Positions 9,722-17,911 of a stretch of 64,000 nucleotides of DNA are shown here, one piece after another. A model generated the notes under the pieces. That model searched no databases and was not told where the DNA came from. It saw only the letters and a program-made list of their open reading frames with translations. Both the position numbers and the translations under genes were made by a program. Position 1 is the stretch's first letter; every line of letters begins with the position of its first letter. The DNA lies in NCBI RefSeq assembly GCF_002483225.1, contig NZ_DLHL01000006.1, positions 1 to 64,000 of the forward strand. Direction: 5' to 3'. This DNA is from Gemmatimonas sp. UBA7669 (GTDB lineage: Bacteria > Gemmatimonadota > Gemmatimonadetes > Gemmatimonadales > Gemmatimonadaceae).

Positions 9722-10080
9722 GAGCGGAGTGGACAACCTGGGTGCAACCGGGGCGCAGCCTGGGTGCTGCGGTGGTGCGACAGACTGCGGTACTGGTTCA
9801 ACGGTGAGGCAAACATCAAACAACCAGGCCGCAATCTGTGGCGGCCCTGCTGCGAACATGCAGCCTGAGACAGCGGAATTACGCTAGGTTCAGGCTGCCG
9901 TCAAGGGCAAAGCGTGGAACCGGACCAACAATTCTGTCCCATGACTGCAACAGTGGCGCAAAAGTCACCACCCTGTTGCGATTGTGCATCGCGTGTGCTG
10001 GAGCGATAATGACGTGTTGCCCGGGGCCGTGTTGGACCGTCATACTCCCGGCACGAATCCGACCTCAGCCCTCATTTCGA
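9722..10080. other. Divergent intergenic region between the sigma-54 regulator and the BY-kinase gene
   Basis: About 360 bases between divergent starts, with no convincing gene. Open frames run through it as upstream extensions of both neighbours but show no family similarity there. It contains a possible sigma-70 promoter for the kinase gene and a short dyad (GCGAT-5-ATCGC, 9978-9992). I checked the plus strand for a GG-N10-GC sigma-54 core and found none. Confidence 0.6.
9982..10010 (+). promoter_or_regulatory. Possible sigma-70 promoter of the exopolysaccharide operon
   Basis: TTGTGC (9982-9987) and GATAAT (10005-10010) are separated by 17 bases and sit 71 bases before the chosen start at 10081. 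The -10 box matches consensus at five of six positions and the -35 box at three. Confidence 0.35.
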
Positions 10081-12558
10081 ATGACCGGTTCCAACATCCA
10101 GCCCGCGACGCCGCGAGAGACGGCGGTGGACCTCTATCAGGAGGGCCCGCCGGCGGATTGGGGTGGTGGGCAGCAGCCTGAGCCTGAGGAAGGTGGTGGG
10201 CCGAGTCTGTCGCGGTATCTCGCGGCCATCCGGCGGTTCAAGTGGCTCATTCTGGTGTTGGGCGCCGTGGGGTTGTTCGCGGGTATTGGAGCCAGTCGCT
10301 TCATCGATCCGGAATACGAAGTGCAGGCCACCATTCTGCTCGAACAGGGCACAGGTGTGCAGGAGGGGCGAGGCAACTCCGGTCCCATTCAAGGTGCTGA
10401 GTTCCTGCAGGGCAGCGGTTGGCAGGACCTGCTACGCTCTTACGCCATCGTCGATCCCATCGTCACGGAACTCGGCTTGTTCGTGACACCGGCGGAGCGT
10501 GGGGACAGCACTTTGTTTGGGCAGTTCCGAGTTGATCAGGGTCGCCTGCGCCCCGGAAGCTACAAGCTCGCACTCAAGGGCGGTCGTTGGTCACTCAGCC
10601 TGCGCACCGCGGTAGAGGCCACCGATGGTGTGGCGGTGGACTCGGGGGTGGTGGGCGACTCTATTGGTCGTCCGGTCGGTTTTCTGTGGGCGCCGCAGCG
10701 CAACCAGTTTGGCACGCGCAGCGACATTGAGTTCAACGTGCAGACGCCGCGTGAGGCATCAAAGGGGCTCATTGAGAAGCTGGGCATCAAGTTGCAGCCC
10801 AACAGCCCCTTCCTGTTCCTGACGCTCACTGGAAAGGACGCTCGCCGTACCGCTACTACGCTCAACGCCTGGGTGGATCAGTTTGTCGCGGTGGCCACAT
10901 CGCAGAAAAAGCGCAATGTGTCTACGGTGGCGGCCATTCTGCAGGGCCAGTTGGAATATGCTGCGGGCAACCTGTCGCGTGCGGAGTCAGCGCTCGAACA
11001 GTTTCGTGTGCGTACTGTCACCGAGCCCAATGAGCGGCAGACCATCGCGCCGGGCATCGAGATGACCAACAGCCCGGTGTTCGACAGTTATTTCCGCGAT
11101 CGCATTCTGGCTGACAACTATCGCCGCGATCGCGAAACCCTTGAGCGACTGCTGGCCAGTGCTTCCAACGGCACGTCCATCACGCGCGAGGCCGTGTTAT
11201 CGGTGCCATTGGTGAATGGTGATCCTGCTGCAGAGGATTTGCGCCGGCTGTTGGCGGAGCAGGCTGAGCGGGATGCGCAACTCCGTCGCTTGCGCGAAAC
11301 CTATACGGACGACTACCCGCGCGTTCGCGAAGAGGCCGAAGCGCTGCGCCAGTTGCGCGCCACCAGCGTGCCCAATGCCTTGCAGGCATATGTGCGCGAA
11401 TTGCGTCTTCGTGAGCAAACGCTCAACGCATCAGTTGAGCAGGGCAGCAAGGATTTGCGCAGCATCCCGGTTCGCACCATCGAAGAGCAGCGCCTCAAGC
11501 GCCAGGTTGAGGTTGAGGCGGAGCTCTACCGTACGCTCAACCTCGAAGCAGCCAAGGCCCGTCTCGCCGAAGCGGCCACTGTGCCGGATGTCAGTGTGCA
11601 GGACCCTGCTGTTCCGCCTCTTTTCCCCACCCAGAACACTGCACCTGTCATTATTGCCGGTGTGTTCGCAGCCTTTGTGGGTTTGGGCCTCGGCTTGGCC
11701 ATTCTGCTGGACATGGTGGACAAGCGCTTTCGTTATCCGGAGCAGGCCACCAAGGACCTGGGGCTCTACATCTTGGGTGTGGTGCCGGTCATCGACACCA
11801 AGAAGGGCAAGCGGCGCACCAGCGATACGGCGGCGCAGGTAGTGGAGGCTTTCCGCACCATTCGCATGAATGTGCGCTATGCGGCCGACCCTTCGCGTCC
11901 CTTGGCCATCACGGTAACCTCACCCGGCCCCAACGATGGCAAGTCCCTCATTTCCAGTAACCTGGCGCTGTCGTTTGCTGAGTCGGGCGCGCGCACGCTG
12001 CTCATTGATGGCGACATTCGCCGCGGCGCGCTGGGTAACACCTTCGGTGTGAACGCCAAGCCGGGCCTCGTGGAGTATCTGGAAGGCACCGCCCTCATTG
12101 CCGAGGTACTGCAGCCCGTACCCGCGCACGAGAATCTCACGCTGCTGCCTGGCGGAGCCAGAAAGCGAAGGGGTCCGGAACTGCTCGCCACACCGCGCCT
12201 CACGCAGCTCATCAATCAGATGACGGCTGAGTACGACGTGGTCATCGTGGACTCGCCACCGTTGGGCGCAGGCTTTGACGCGTTTGCCCTTTCAACAGCC
12301 ACCGGCAACATGGCACTCGTCATGCGAGCGGGCATCACCGACCGCAAGATGGCCGAAGCCAAGCTGGCCACGGTGCGTACGCTGCCGGTTCGCATCATGG
12401 GCGCGGTGCTCAACGGAATTCAGCTTACGGGGGCCTACGAGTACTACTCCTATTATCAGGAGTACGCGGCCAAGGACGAAGAGTTGCCAGCGCGCCTCCC
12501 CGAGAAGTCGCAAAGCGGTGGCAAACTCACCGCCGGCGGCAAGGGTGGGCAGGCGTGA
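10081..12558 (+). CDS. Wzz/BY-kinase fusion (polysaccharide chain-length determinant and tyrosine autokinase)
   Basis: An 825-residue inner-membrane protein. A first membrane segment (LILVLGAVGLFAGIGA) is followed by a periplasmic Wzz domain with long coiled-coil stretches, then a second membrane segment (APVIIAGVFAAFVGLGLGL) and a cytoplasmic kinase. The kinase has Walker A SPGPNDGKS (K621), Walker A' LLIDGDIRRG, Walker B VVIVDSPP and a C-terminal tyrosine cluster (Y786, 788, 789, 791, 792, 795), the autophosphorylation site of this family. It controls polymer length and export together with the SLBB protein, which follows with a 1-base overlap. I placed the start at 10081, just before recognisable sequence. 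Exosortase-linked loci usually carry such a kinase. Confidence 0.92.
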   Translation: MTGSNIQPATPRETAVDLYQEGPPADWGGGQQPEPEEGGGPSLSRYLAAIRRFKWLILVLGAVGLFAGIGASRFIDPEYEVQATILLEQGTGVQEGRGNSGPIQGAEFLQGSGWQDLLRSYAIVDPIVTELGLFVTPAERGDSTLFGQFRVDQGRLRPGSYKLALKGGRWSLSLRTAVEATDGVAVDSGVVGDSIGRPVGFLWAPQRNQFGTRSDIEFNVQTPREASKGLIEKLGIKLQPNSPFLFLTLTGKDARRTATTLNAWVDQFVAVATSQKKRNVSTVAAILQGQLEYAAGNLSRAESALEQFRVRTVTEPNERQTIAPGIEMTNSPVFDSYFRDRILADNYRRDRETLERLLASASNGTSITREAVLSVPLVNGDPAAEDLRRLLAEQAERDAQLRRLRETYTDDYPRVREEAEALRQLRATSVPNALQAYVRELRLREQTLNASVEQGSKDLRSIPVRTIEEQRLKRQVEVEAELYRTLNLEAAKARLAEAATVPDVSVQDPAVPPLFPTQNTAPVIIAGVFAAFVGLGLGLAILLDMVDKRFRYPEQATKDLGLYILGVVPVIDTKKGKRRTSDTAAQVVEAFRTIRMNVRYAADPSRPLAITVTSPGPNDGKSLISSNLALSFAESGARTLLIDGDIRRGALGNTFGVNAKPGLVEYLEGTALIAEVLQPVPAHENLTLLPGGARKRRGPELLATPRLTQLINQMTAEYDVVIVDSPPLGAGFDAFALSTATGNMALVMRAGITDRKMAEAKLATVRTLPVRIMGAVLNGIQLTGAYEYYSYYQEYAAKDEELPARLPEKSQSGGKLTAGGKGGQA

Positions 12559-13382
12559 TGGCGAAGCACTGTGCAGCACGACAAACGTTCAACCTGATCG
12601 CCATGCGCGCCATTCGCTTTGCGCTCTTCCTGTGCCTCCTTCCCACGACCATCATCGCGCAGTCAGCTCCGGCGGCTGGCGCACAGCGCGCAGCGCGAAC
12701 TGAACTGGCCGCGCGTTTACAACAGTTGGAAGGCCTCCTTGCATCGGCGACCAAGGCCGATCAACGCAGCAAGTTGCAAGCAGAGCAGACGGCCATTCGC
12801 GCTCGTCTTGAAAACGGCGACTTCAAGGTGGGCGACCGCTTCGTGATGACCGTGCGTTTCGATTCCGTGCGTGTGGATACGGCGTCCGTACGCGACAGTC
12901 TGGTTGTATCCATTCTTAACCTGCCCGACCTGCGCCTGCAGGGCGTGCTGCGTTCCGAACTGGACGAGAAACTCAACCAGCACGTTGCTCGCTTCATTCG
13001 CAATGCGTCGATACGCAGCAATGTGCTAACGCGCATTGCCGTGTTGGGTGCAGTGCGCGCACCTGGTTTCTACTATGCGTCGCCGGACAGGCCCGTGAGC
13101 GACATCCTCATGTTGGCCGGTGGCCCCGCTCCAGAGGCCAACCTGGGCAGATTCGAGCTGCGGCGCGGTACCACGACACTGGTAACCGGAAAGAAGTCGC
13201 GGGAGCTTCTTGAGTCGGGGCGTACGCTCGAGCAATTGGATGTGCAGAGTGGTGACGAGTTTCGCATCCCGATGAAGCGCAAGGTGAACTGGGGGCTCGT
13301 CATTCAGCTCTTCTTCATCGCCTCGTCGCTCTTCTTCGCGGTTTTTCAGTTCATGCAGTGGTACTACGGCCGCGAGGAGTGA
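12558..13382 (+). CDS. SLBB-domain polysaccharide export protein
   Basis: A protein of about 274 residues with a signal peptide (IRFALFLCLLPTTIIAQS), a coiled-coil-like charged stretch, a polysaccharide export domain (FKVGDRFVMTVRF), an SLBB-type domain (VLGAVRAPGFYYASPD; SDILMLAGGP) and a C-terminal membrane helix (VIQLFFIASSLFFAVFQFM). It resembles Wza-type exporters but ends with an extra helix instead of the outer-membrane barrel helix of E. coli Wza, so its membrane location is uncertain. Its ATG overlaps the kinase stop (TGATG), indicating coupling; an internal ATG at 12603 directly before the signal peptide is an alternative start. Confidence 0.85.
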   Translation: MAKHCAARQTFNLIAMRAIRFALFLCLLPTTIIAQSAPAAGAQRAARTELAARLQQLEGLLASATKADQRSKLQAEQTAIRARLENGDFKVGDRFVMTVRFDSVRVDTASVRDSLVVSILNLPDLRLQGVLRSELDEKLNQHVARFIRNASIRSNVLTRIAVLGAVRAPGFYYASPDRPVSDILMLAGGPAPEANLGRFELRRGTTTLVTGKKSRELLESGRTLEQLDVQSGDEFRIPMKRKVNWGLVIQLFFIASSLFFAVFQFMQWYYGREE

Positions 13383-13436
13383 GCCAATGCAGGCTCGCCC
13401 AACAGTCGATGTTTCGTACTGCCTAGTAGCGGTCTA

Positions 13437-14453
13437 GTGCGTGTCAAGTCCGCTCTGGCCGGCGCCGTCCTAAGTCTGCTATCGCGCCCCTGGGCCGCTC
13501 GGCTCGCAGTAGGCGCCATGTCGGATCGCCTGGCCGTACTCATGTTGCACCGTTTTGCGACCTGCCCGCAGCATACAAAGGGGCACAGCCCCACTGATCT
13601 CCGGTCTGTTCTTGCGCTGTTGCGGGCAAGTGGCGTCCGTCTGCTTTCGCTTGATGAGGCGATTGCCGAATACTTACATGGTGATCGCTCGGGAGCCGCC
13701 GGAGGACCGGCAGTGTGTTTCACGGTGGACGATGGTTACCGCGATTTTATGGATGCTGGCCTTCCCACTTTTGAGGCCTTTGACTGTCCAGTAACTTGTT
13801 TCATCGTTCCAGATGTGATCGACGGCAAAACCTGGTTCTGGTGGGATCGATTGGACTTCATGCTTCGTAGGCTGCCTGCGGACCAACTTGCGCTGAATGT
13901 TCAGGGTGAGCGCTTCGAAGTTCGTCGTAGCACAAATGAATACTCATGGCAGCGGCCTGCGGTGAGCATGCTCAAGGGGCGAACCGAGGCGTTCAGAGCC
14001 GACTTTCTGGCTGAGCTCGAGGCCCGCGCGAATGTCGCAATTCCATCGGACGTGCCCGAGGAGTACCGGGTCATGACCTGGGATGCCATCCGCGAGTGCG
14101 AAACTCGAGGCGTGAGGTTCGGTGCACACAGTCTTTCGCATCCCGTTCTGAGTCAGGTGTCGAGCACCAGTGCCGAGCAGGAGATTCTTGGCTCTGTGCA
14201 GCGGCTCAAGACTGAACTCCGCAATCCATCGTCAGTCTTCTGCTATCCCTATGGCTTGGCCAGTGACTTTGGCAGCCGTGAGGTTGAGATACTACGCGCT
14301 GGCGGGGTCACACATGCAGTGAGCGCCATGCCTGGTCTGATAGGTCCCTCAGCAGAGAAGGGGGCGGAGCTTGGCGAGTTGCCATGGCGGATCCCGCGAT
14401 TTGCTTTTGATGGCAGACCGGCCATGGCGTTGCGACAACTACTGATCGCCTGA
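13437..14453 (+). CDS. Polysaccharide deacetylase (CE4 family)
   Basis: A 338-residue deacetylase with CFTVDDGYRDFMDAG as the catalytic Asp/metal motif, CFIVPDVIDG, and FGAHSLSHPVLSQ with the zinc histidines. The GTG at 13437 is the first start in the frame; an ATG at residue 28 (MSDRLAVLML) would also fit. This is the third deacetylase of the window. Like the first two it is directly followed or preceded by a FemAB/GNAT protein, so the pairing is probably functional: deacetylation followed by transfer of another group. GC content here is somewhat lower than in the kinase gene. Confidence 0.88.
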   Translation: MRVKSALAGAVLSLLSRPWAARLAVGAMSDRLAVLMLHRFATCPQHTKGHSPTDLRSVLALLRASGVRLLSLDEAIAEYLHGDRSGAAGGPAVCFTVDDGYRDFMDAGLPTFEAFDCPVTCFIVPDVIDGKTWFWWDRLDFMLRRLPADQLALNVQGERFEVRRSTNEYSWQRPAVSMLKGRTEAFRADFLAELEARANVAIPSDVPEEYRVMTWDAIRECETRGVRFGAHSLSHPVLSQVSSTSAEQEILGSVQRLKTELRNPSSVFCYPYGLASDFGSREVEILRAGGVTHAVSAMPGLIGPSAEKGAELGELPWRIPRFAFDGRPAMALRQLLIA

Positions 14454-14458
14454 AGGCC

Positions 14459-15559
14459 ATGCAGTTGAACTTAGGCACGTGTCGGGTGCACGTTCTTCCC
14501 CAGCCCGCAAGAAATGACAGTGTGGCGCACGCTGTGTGGCTCAAGGAATGGCAGCAGGTATCGGCACATTTCCCGCTTCAACAGCGGGAAGATTGGCCTC
14601 TGGCTGGAGCAGCGCAACAAGGAATCCTCCTTCGCCTTGACTCCATTGGGCAGCAAGAGGTGGCCCATGTCGGTGTGCGCCTGCACCGCTTGCGTTCGCT
14701 TCCGGGCGCGTGGTACCTGCAGGTACCCAAGCTTGGTGTAGGCATACCCGAGTGGGCAGTACAGGCCACCATGCTTGCTCTTCGGGAATTGGCAGCGAGA
14801 TGGTGGCGAGTGGCGCGAGTCAGAATTGAACTCTGCCTGCTTGGCAATCCGGACATGCTGGCGGAGTTCGAGAGAGAGGCGAAGAAGCAGGGATACTCTG
14901 TCGTTCCGCCACTTGAATACGAGCACACTCTGGTGGTGCCCTTACCGGAGACTGCTGACCAGGCATTGATACAGTTTCATCGCAGTGTGTTCAAGAACAC
15001 ACGAAAGCTTGAACGGGCTGGTCATGCGATTCGCCCTATCACGGACCAGCGCTATTTCGATCGCCTTGCCGCGTTGTATGCGGAGACAATGAGTCGAACA
15101 GGTGCCCGTGTAGACACACCGGACATGGTAGCGGTCATCCGTAGCGCGGCGCAGCGGCCCGACCGGTACCATCTGTTAGGGCTCTTTCACAAGGGGGATG
15201 ACAATCCGGAAAGTCTCATGGCATTTCGCTGGTGCGGCCGTGCAGGATGTTATGCCTTCGACCTGTTGGCTGCGTCAACACGCTTGGTGGACGAAAGCGG
15301 ACAGATTCCCATGATGCCCGCCATAATGCTCGACATGTTTGGCTGGGCCCGAGAATTAGGAGCGACGCATTTTGACTTCGGCGGTGTGGTGCTCGATGGT
15401 GATCTGCAAGGAAGTGCCGTTGCCGGTATCAGCCGCTTCAAGATGCAATTTGGGGGAAATGTTGCGCGTGTCGGTAGTGATTTGCTACTCGAGCCGCGGC
15501 TTGGATGGAGAATTCTTGACCGTGCTCAACGTATAGTCCGTCGACGGATAGAGAATTGA
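14459..15559 (+). CDS. GNAT/FemAB-like acyltransferase
   Basis: A 366-residue protein with weak but recognisable FemAB/GNAT layout. The central block FHRSVFKNTRKLERAGHAIR resembles the linker of FemX-like proteins, and HFDFGGVVLDGD...FKMQFGG near residues 310-345 resembles the conserved C-terminal strand-loop. It lies 5 bases after the deacetylase stop and its own stop is part of a strong terminator stem, so it closes the plus-strand operon begun at 10081. A role in decorating the exopolysaccharide, or in attaching an acyl or amino-acid group, is an inference from location. Confidence 0.7.
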   Translation: MQLNLGTCRVHVLPQPARNDSVAHAVWLKEWQQVSAHFPLQQREDWPLAGAAQQGILLRLDSIGQQEVAHVGVRLHRLRSLPGAWYLQVPKLGVGIPEWAVQATMLALRELAARWWRVARVRIELCLLGNPDMLAEFEREAKKQGYSVVPPLEYEHTLVVPLPETADQALIQFHRSVFKNTRKLERAGHAIRPITDQRYFDRLAALYAETMSRTGARVDTPDMVAVIRSAAQRPDRYHLLGLFHKGDDNPESLMAFRWCGRAGCYAFDLLAASTRLVDESGQIPMMPAIMLDMFGWARELGATHFDFGGVVLDGDLQGSAVAGISRFKMQFGGNVARVGSDLLLEPRLGWRILDRAQRIVRRRIEN

Positions 15560-15597
15560 AGCGGGCCCGGAATCGATGCAATTCCGGGCCCGCTTCA
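15557..15597. terminator. Bidirectional terminator between convergent genes
   Basis: A perfect 17-bp stem (15557-15573 pairing with 15581-15597) with a 7-base loop. The stem begins at the TGA stop of the upstream gene and lies 20 bases from the end of the PEP-CTERM gene on the other strand. No long T-run follows, but the stability and position favour termination in both directions. Confidence 0.85.
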
Positions 15598-15616
15598 GTT
15601 TCCAATCGCAAAGCGT

Positions 15617-16273
15617 TCAGCTGGCTCGACGCCGACGCACCGCAACAAGGAACGCACCCATTCCGGCGAAAGCGAGGAGTGCCGAAGAAGGCTCAGAGAT
15701 CTTAGTCAGGAAGGTCTGGTTGGTGCCGTTCCACAGCACATAGTACTCGCTGACGTTAAAGTAGGGATCGCCAGCGATGATCGAACCGAGATTTGCATCG
15801 TTACCATAGTTCGCGTAGCCATCGAACTCGGACCAGATGCTGCCCTGATAGTCAGCCTGATTAATCCCTGGGTTGTTCCAGCCTGCGGCCAAAGCCGCCT
15901 GAAGAGACGCCAAACGCGTCATGTCTGCGAGATCGGGATTGTGTCCGTTAGCTGAACCCAAATTCGTTGCCGCAAAGTCAGCAAGTGTGTACAGCGCAAA
16001 GTTCGTCGGCTGATTCAGTGTCACACCACGACCAGCGTCGATACACCAGATCAGGTAGTCAGTGAAGGTACGGTCTCCGACTGGTGCCGGGAAATTCACT
16101 GTAAAGTTGGCCGAGTAACCGCCACCGTTCTGGGCATAGCCAGTTCCACCCGTAGGGAAAATGTTGTCGGTGATCACCACCGAAACGGTCGGGTCTACTG
16201 GCGCCTGTGCTTGAACTGTGATCGGAGCGGCCATAACCGCCGCAGCCGCGAGTGCTCCAAAGAAACGCTTCAT
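15617..16273 (-). CDS. PEP-CTERM sorting-domain protein (exosortase substrate)
   Basis: A 218-residue secreted protein. It has a Sec signal peptide with likely cleavage after AQA near residue 23, then a central domain of about 170 residues that I cannot assign, and a C-terminal sorting signal: SEPSS at 193-197, a hydrophobic segment at about 198-212 and a cluster of four arginines at 213-216. The motif reads EPSS rather than the usual PEP but the three-part layout is standard. The exosortase at 20161-21753 should recognise it. The central part is rich in Asn, Gly, Tyr and Trp. It is the only such protein in the window and has its own sigma-54 promoter. Confidence 0.9.
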   Translation of the reverse strand: MKRFFGALAAAAVMAAPITVQAQAPVDPTVSVVITDNIFPTGGTGYAQNGGGYSANFTVNFPAPVGDRTFTDYLIWCIDAGRGVTLNQPTNFALYTLADFAATNLGSANGHNPDLADMTRLASLQAALAAGWNNPGINQADYQGSIWSEFDGYANYGNDANLGSIIAGDPYFNVSEYYVLWNGTNQTFLTKISEPSSALLAFAGMGAFLVAVRRRRAS

Positions 16274-16362
16274 ATGCTTGCCCCTGATCTGGGAAAAAGG
16301 TGACGTCGCAGCGGAAGCCCGTTTCCTGGCATTGGGTCGCTCTCCGCCTCACACGATACAAG

Positions 16363-16379
16363 AGCAAGCTCCATGCCGA
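16363..16379 (-). promoter_or_regulatory. Sigma-54 (-24/-12) promoter of the PEP-CTERM gene
   Basis: On the minus strand the sequence reads TCGGCATG-gagc-TTGCT, with the invariant GG (16377-16376) and GC (16365-16364) exactly 10 bases apart. It fits the consensus YTGGCACG-N4-TTGCW except for two positions. It would start transcription near 16352, giving a leader of about 80 bases. The window also encodes a sigma-54 activator at 8225-9721. Published work on other PEP-CTERM bacteria shows RpoN/PrsR control of such genes. Confidence 0.75.
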
Positions 16380-16468
16380 CGCCGTATCGTGATTCGTGCT
16401 TCATGCCGAACGAGCATCTTATCCCTTCGCACATCACAAGTCAATAAATTACAACACCTTGCGGGGGG

Positions 16469-16484
16469 GCAGCGGAATCGCTGC
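16469..16484. promoter_or_regulatory. Possible enhancer (activator-binding) dyad
   Basis: A perfect dyad, GCAGCG-gaat-CGCTGC, lies about 92 bases upstream of the -24 element. This is the usual spacing for an NtrC-family enhancer. Only one copy is seen, so binding by the PrsR-like protein is a guess. Confidence 0.35.
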
Positions 16485-16673
16485 AGCAACCCTACTAACG
16501 GCAATCCCGTATGTGGAACGGTTCGTGTTGTTGCATTCATGCCTCATGGTGCGGACCGGCAGCAGCGGCTGAGGCAGATTGTCACAGCTCAGCAGTAAGA
16601 GGGTGCTGCGCTGCGCACCTCAACTCCCGAACCCGCCGCGCATAATCCTTGGCCACTGCGCTAAACTGCCCCT

Positions 16674-17885
16674 GTGCTCAGCTACCCCCCAGTCTATTCA
16701 CCGCTTTCCCCCGGCAGCCTGGGCGACGCCCTGGTGGCGGCCATCGCTGGACTGGAAGAGCCGACCCAAACCGGCGTCTCCAGCGGCTCGGCACGGGCAC
16801 GGGTTGAGCAACTGCTCCTCGGCCACTACCCCGGCCGTCAATCCGTGTGGACGCAAAGTGGCACCGCCGCACTGGCGCTGGCCCTCAGGGCCTCCGGCCA
16901 AGGCCCAGTCACGCCCGCTGCGCTGCGCGTGGCGCTTCCTGCCTATGCCTGTCCCGACCTGGGCAGCGCCGCACACCACGTCGGCGCCCAAGTGCTGCTG
17001 TACGACCTCGACCCCCAAACGCTGGCCCCCGATCCTGAGTCGCTCCGGGCGGCGCTGGACGAGGGCTGCACCCACCTGGTGGTCACCCACCTGTTCGGCC
17101 GCGTACTGGACCTCGGGCCGCTGGCCACGCTGGCCCGCGAGTTTGGCACCGTGCTCATCGAAGATGCGGCGCAGCATGCCGGCGGAAGTCTGCATGGCGT
17201 GCGCGCAGGAGCACAGGCGGCGTGGAGCATCCTGAGCTTTGGACGTGGCAAGGGGCTCAACGCAGGTGGCGGTGGCTTGCTGCTCTGCCCTCGCACCGCA
17301 CACGTTGACTCTGCTTGGCTCACCGGCGCCGACAACACTCCCACCACCGCTCAGGCACTGAGTCACGTTGCCAAAGCGGCCCTCACGGAGTGGTTGTCGC
17401 ATCCGCTGCTCTATGGCAGTGTACGCCGAGTCCCGGCGCTTGGGGTGGGCGCAACTACTTACCACGAGCTCACCCACATCGGCGCGCCGGCCGCCAGCAT
17501 GTATGCGCTGCTGCGCGCAGCGCTGTTGCAGGAACCTGCGCAACTCGCCATCCGGCGCGCCGCCAACGCCTGGTATCGCGAACAACTGAGTGCGCGCCCG
17601 GAACTGCTCGTGGCACCCTGCGCCGACGAAGCGCATCAGGGCGCCCTGCGTTTTCCAGTGCACCTTCCACCAGAAGCGGCAGAACTGGATGGACTGGGTG
17701 TGGTGCGGTCGTATCCACGCACCCTGCACGCCTATCCGGAAATTGCGGCGCGCATCGTGAACGCGCGCGTGCCCATGCCCGGAGCCATGCAGCTCGCCCA
17801 ATCACTGTTTACCCTGCCCACGCATGCACGCACCACGCAGGCGCTGCGCAGGCGCATTGTGCAGGCACTCCTGCGGCTGCGCTGA
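16674..17885 (+). CDS. DegT/DnrJ/EryC1/StrS-family aminotransferase-like protein
   Basis: A 403-residue PLP-dependent sugar aminotransferase-like protein. Visible blocks are TQSGTAALALALRA (phosphate-binding loop), VALPAYACPDLG, LIEDAAQHAGGSL (the Asp that contacts the PLP ring nitrogen) and SFGRGKGLNAGGGG with the expected Schiff-base lysine at K193. Members use glutamate to aminate a keto-sugar nucleotide, which would supply an amino sugar for the polysaccharide. The C-terminal third is more divergent than in well-studied sugar aminotransferases, so another PLP reaction is possible. It starts at GTG and faces away from the PEP-CTERM gene. Confidence 0.8.
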   Translation: MLSYPPVYSPLSPGSLGDALVAAIAGLEEPTQTGVSSGSARARVEQLLLGHYPGRQSVWTQSGTAALALALRASGQGPVTPAALRVALPAYACPDLGSAAHHVGAQVLLYDLDPQTLAPDPESLRAALDEGCTHLVVTHLFGRVLDLGPLATLAREFGTVLIEDAAQHAGGSLHGVRAGAQAAWSILSFGRGKGLNAGGGGLLLCPRTAHVDSAWLTGADNTPTTAQALSHVAKAALTEWLSHPLLYGSVRRVPALGVGATTYHELTHIGAPAASMYALLRAALLQEPAQLAIRRAANAWYREQLSARPELLVAPCADEAHQGALRFPVHLPPEAAELDGLGVVRSYPRTLHAYPEIAARIVNARVPMPGAMQLAQSLFTLPTHARTTQALRRRIVQALLRLR

Positions 17886-17911
17886 CACAGCAACGCCGTC
17901 TCAGCAGCACA

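Larger units (their letters stand above)
16274..16673. other. Intergenic control region of the PEP-CTERM gene
   Basis: Four hundred bases between the divergent PEP-CTERM and aminotransferase genes, less GC-rich than the coding sequence around. It holds the sigma-54 promoter at 16363-16379 and an upstream dyad at 16469-16484, listed separately. No credible gene is seen. It also carries a run of seven G at 16463-16469. Confidence 0.7.

Noticed and set aside
9880..10080. A sigma-54 promoter for the BY-kinase operon
   Set aside because: I checked each GG on the plus strand of this region for GC ten bases on and found none.
16518..16537. A second sigma-54-like sequence, on the plus strand before the aminotransferase gene
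   Set aside because: GG and GC are 11 bases apart (CGGTTCGTGTTGTTGCAT) rather than 10, and the -24 half is poor.
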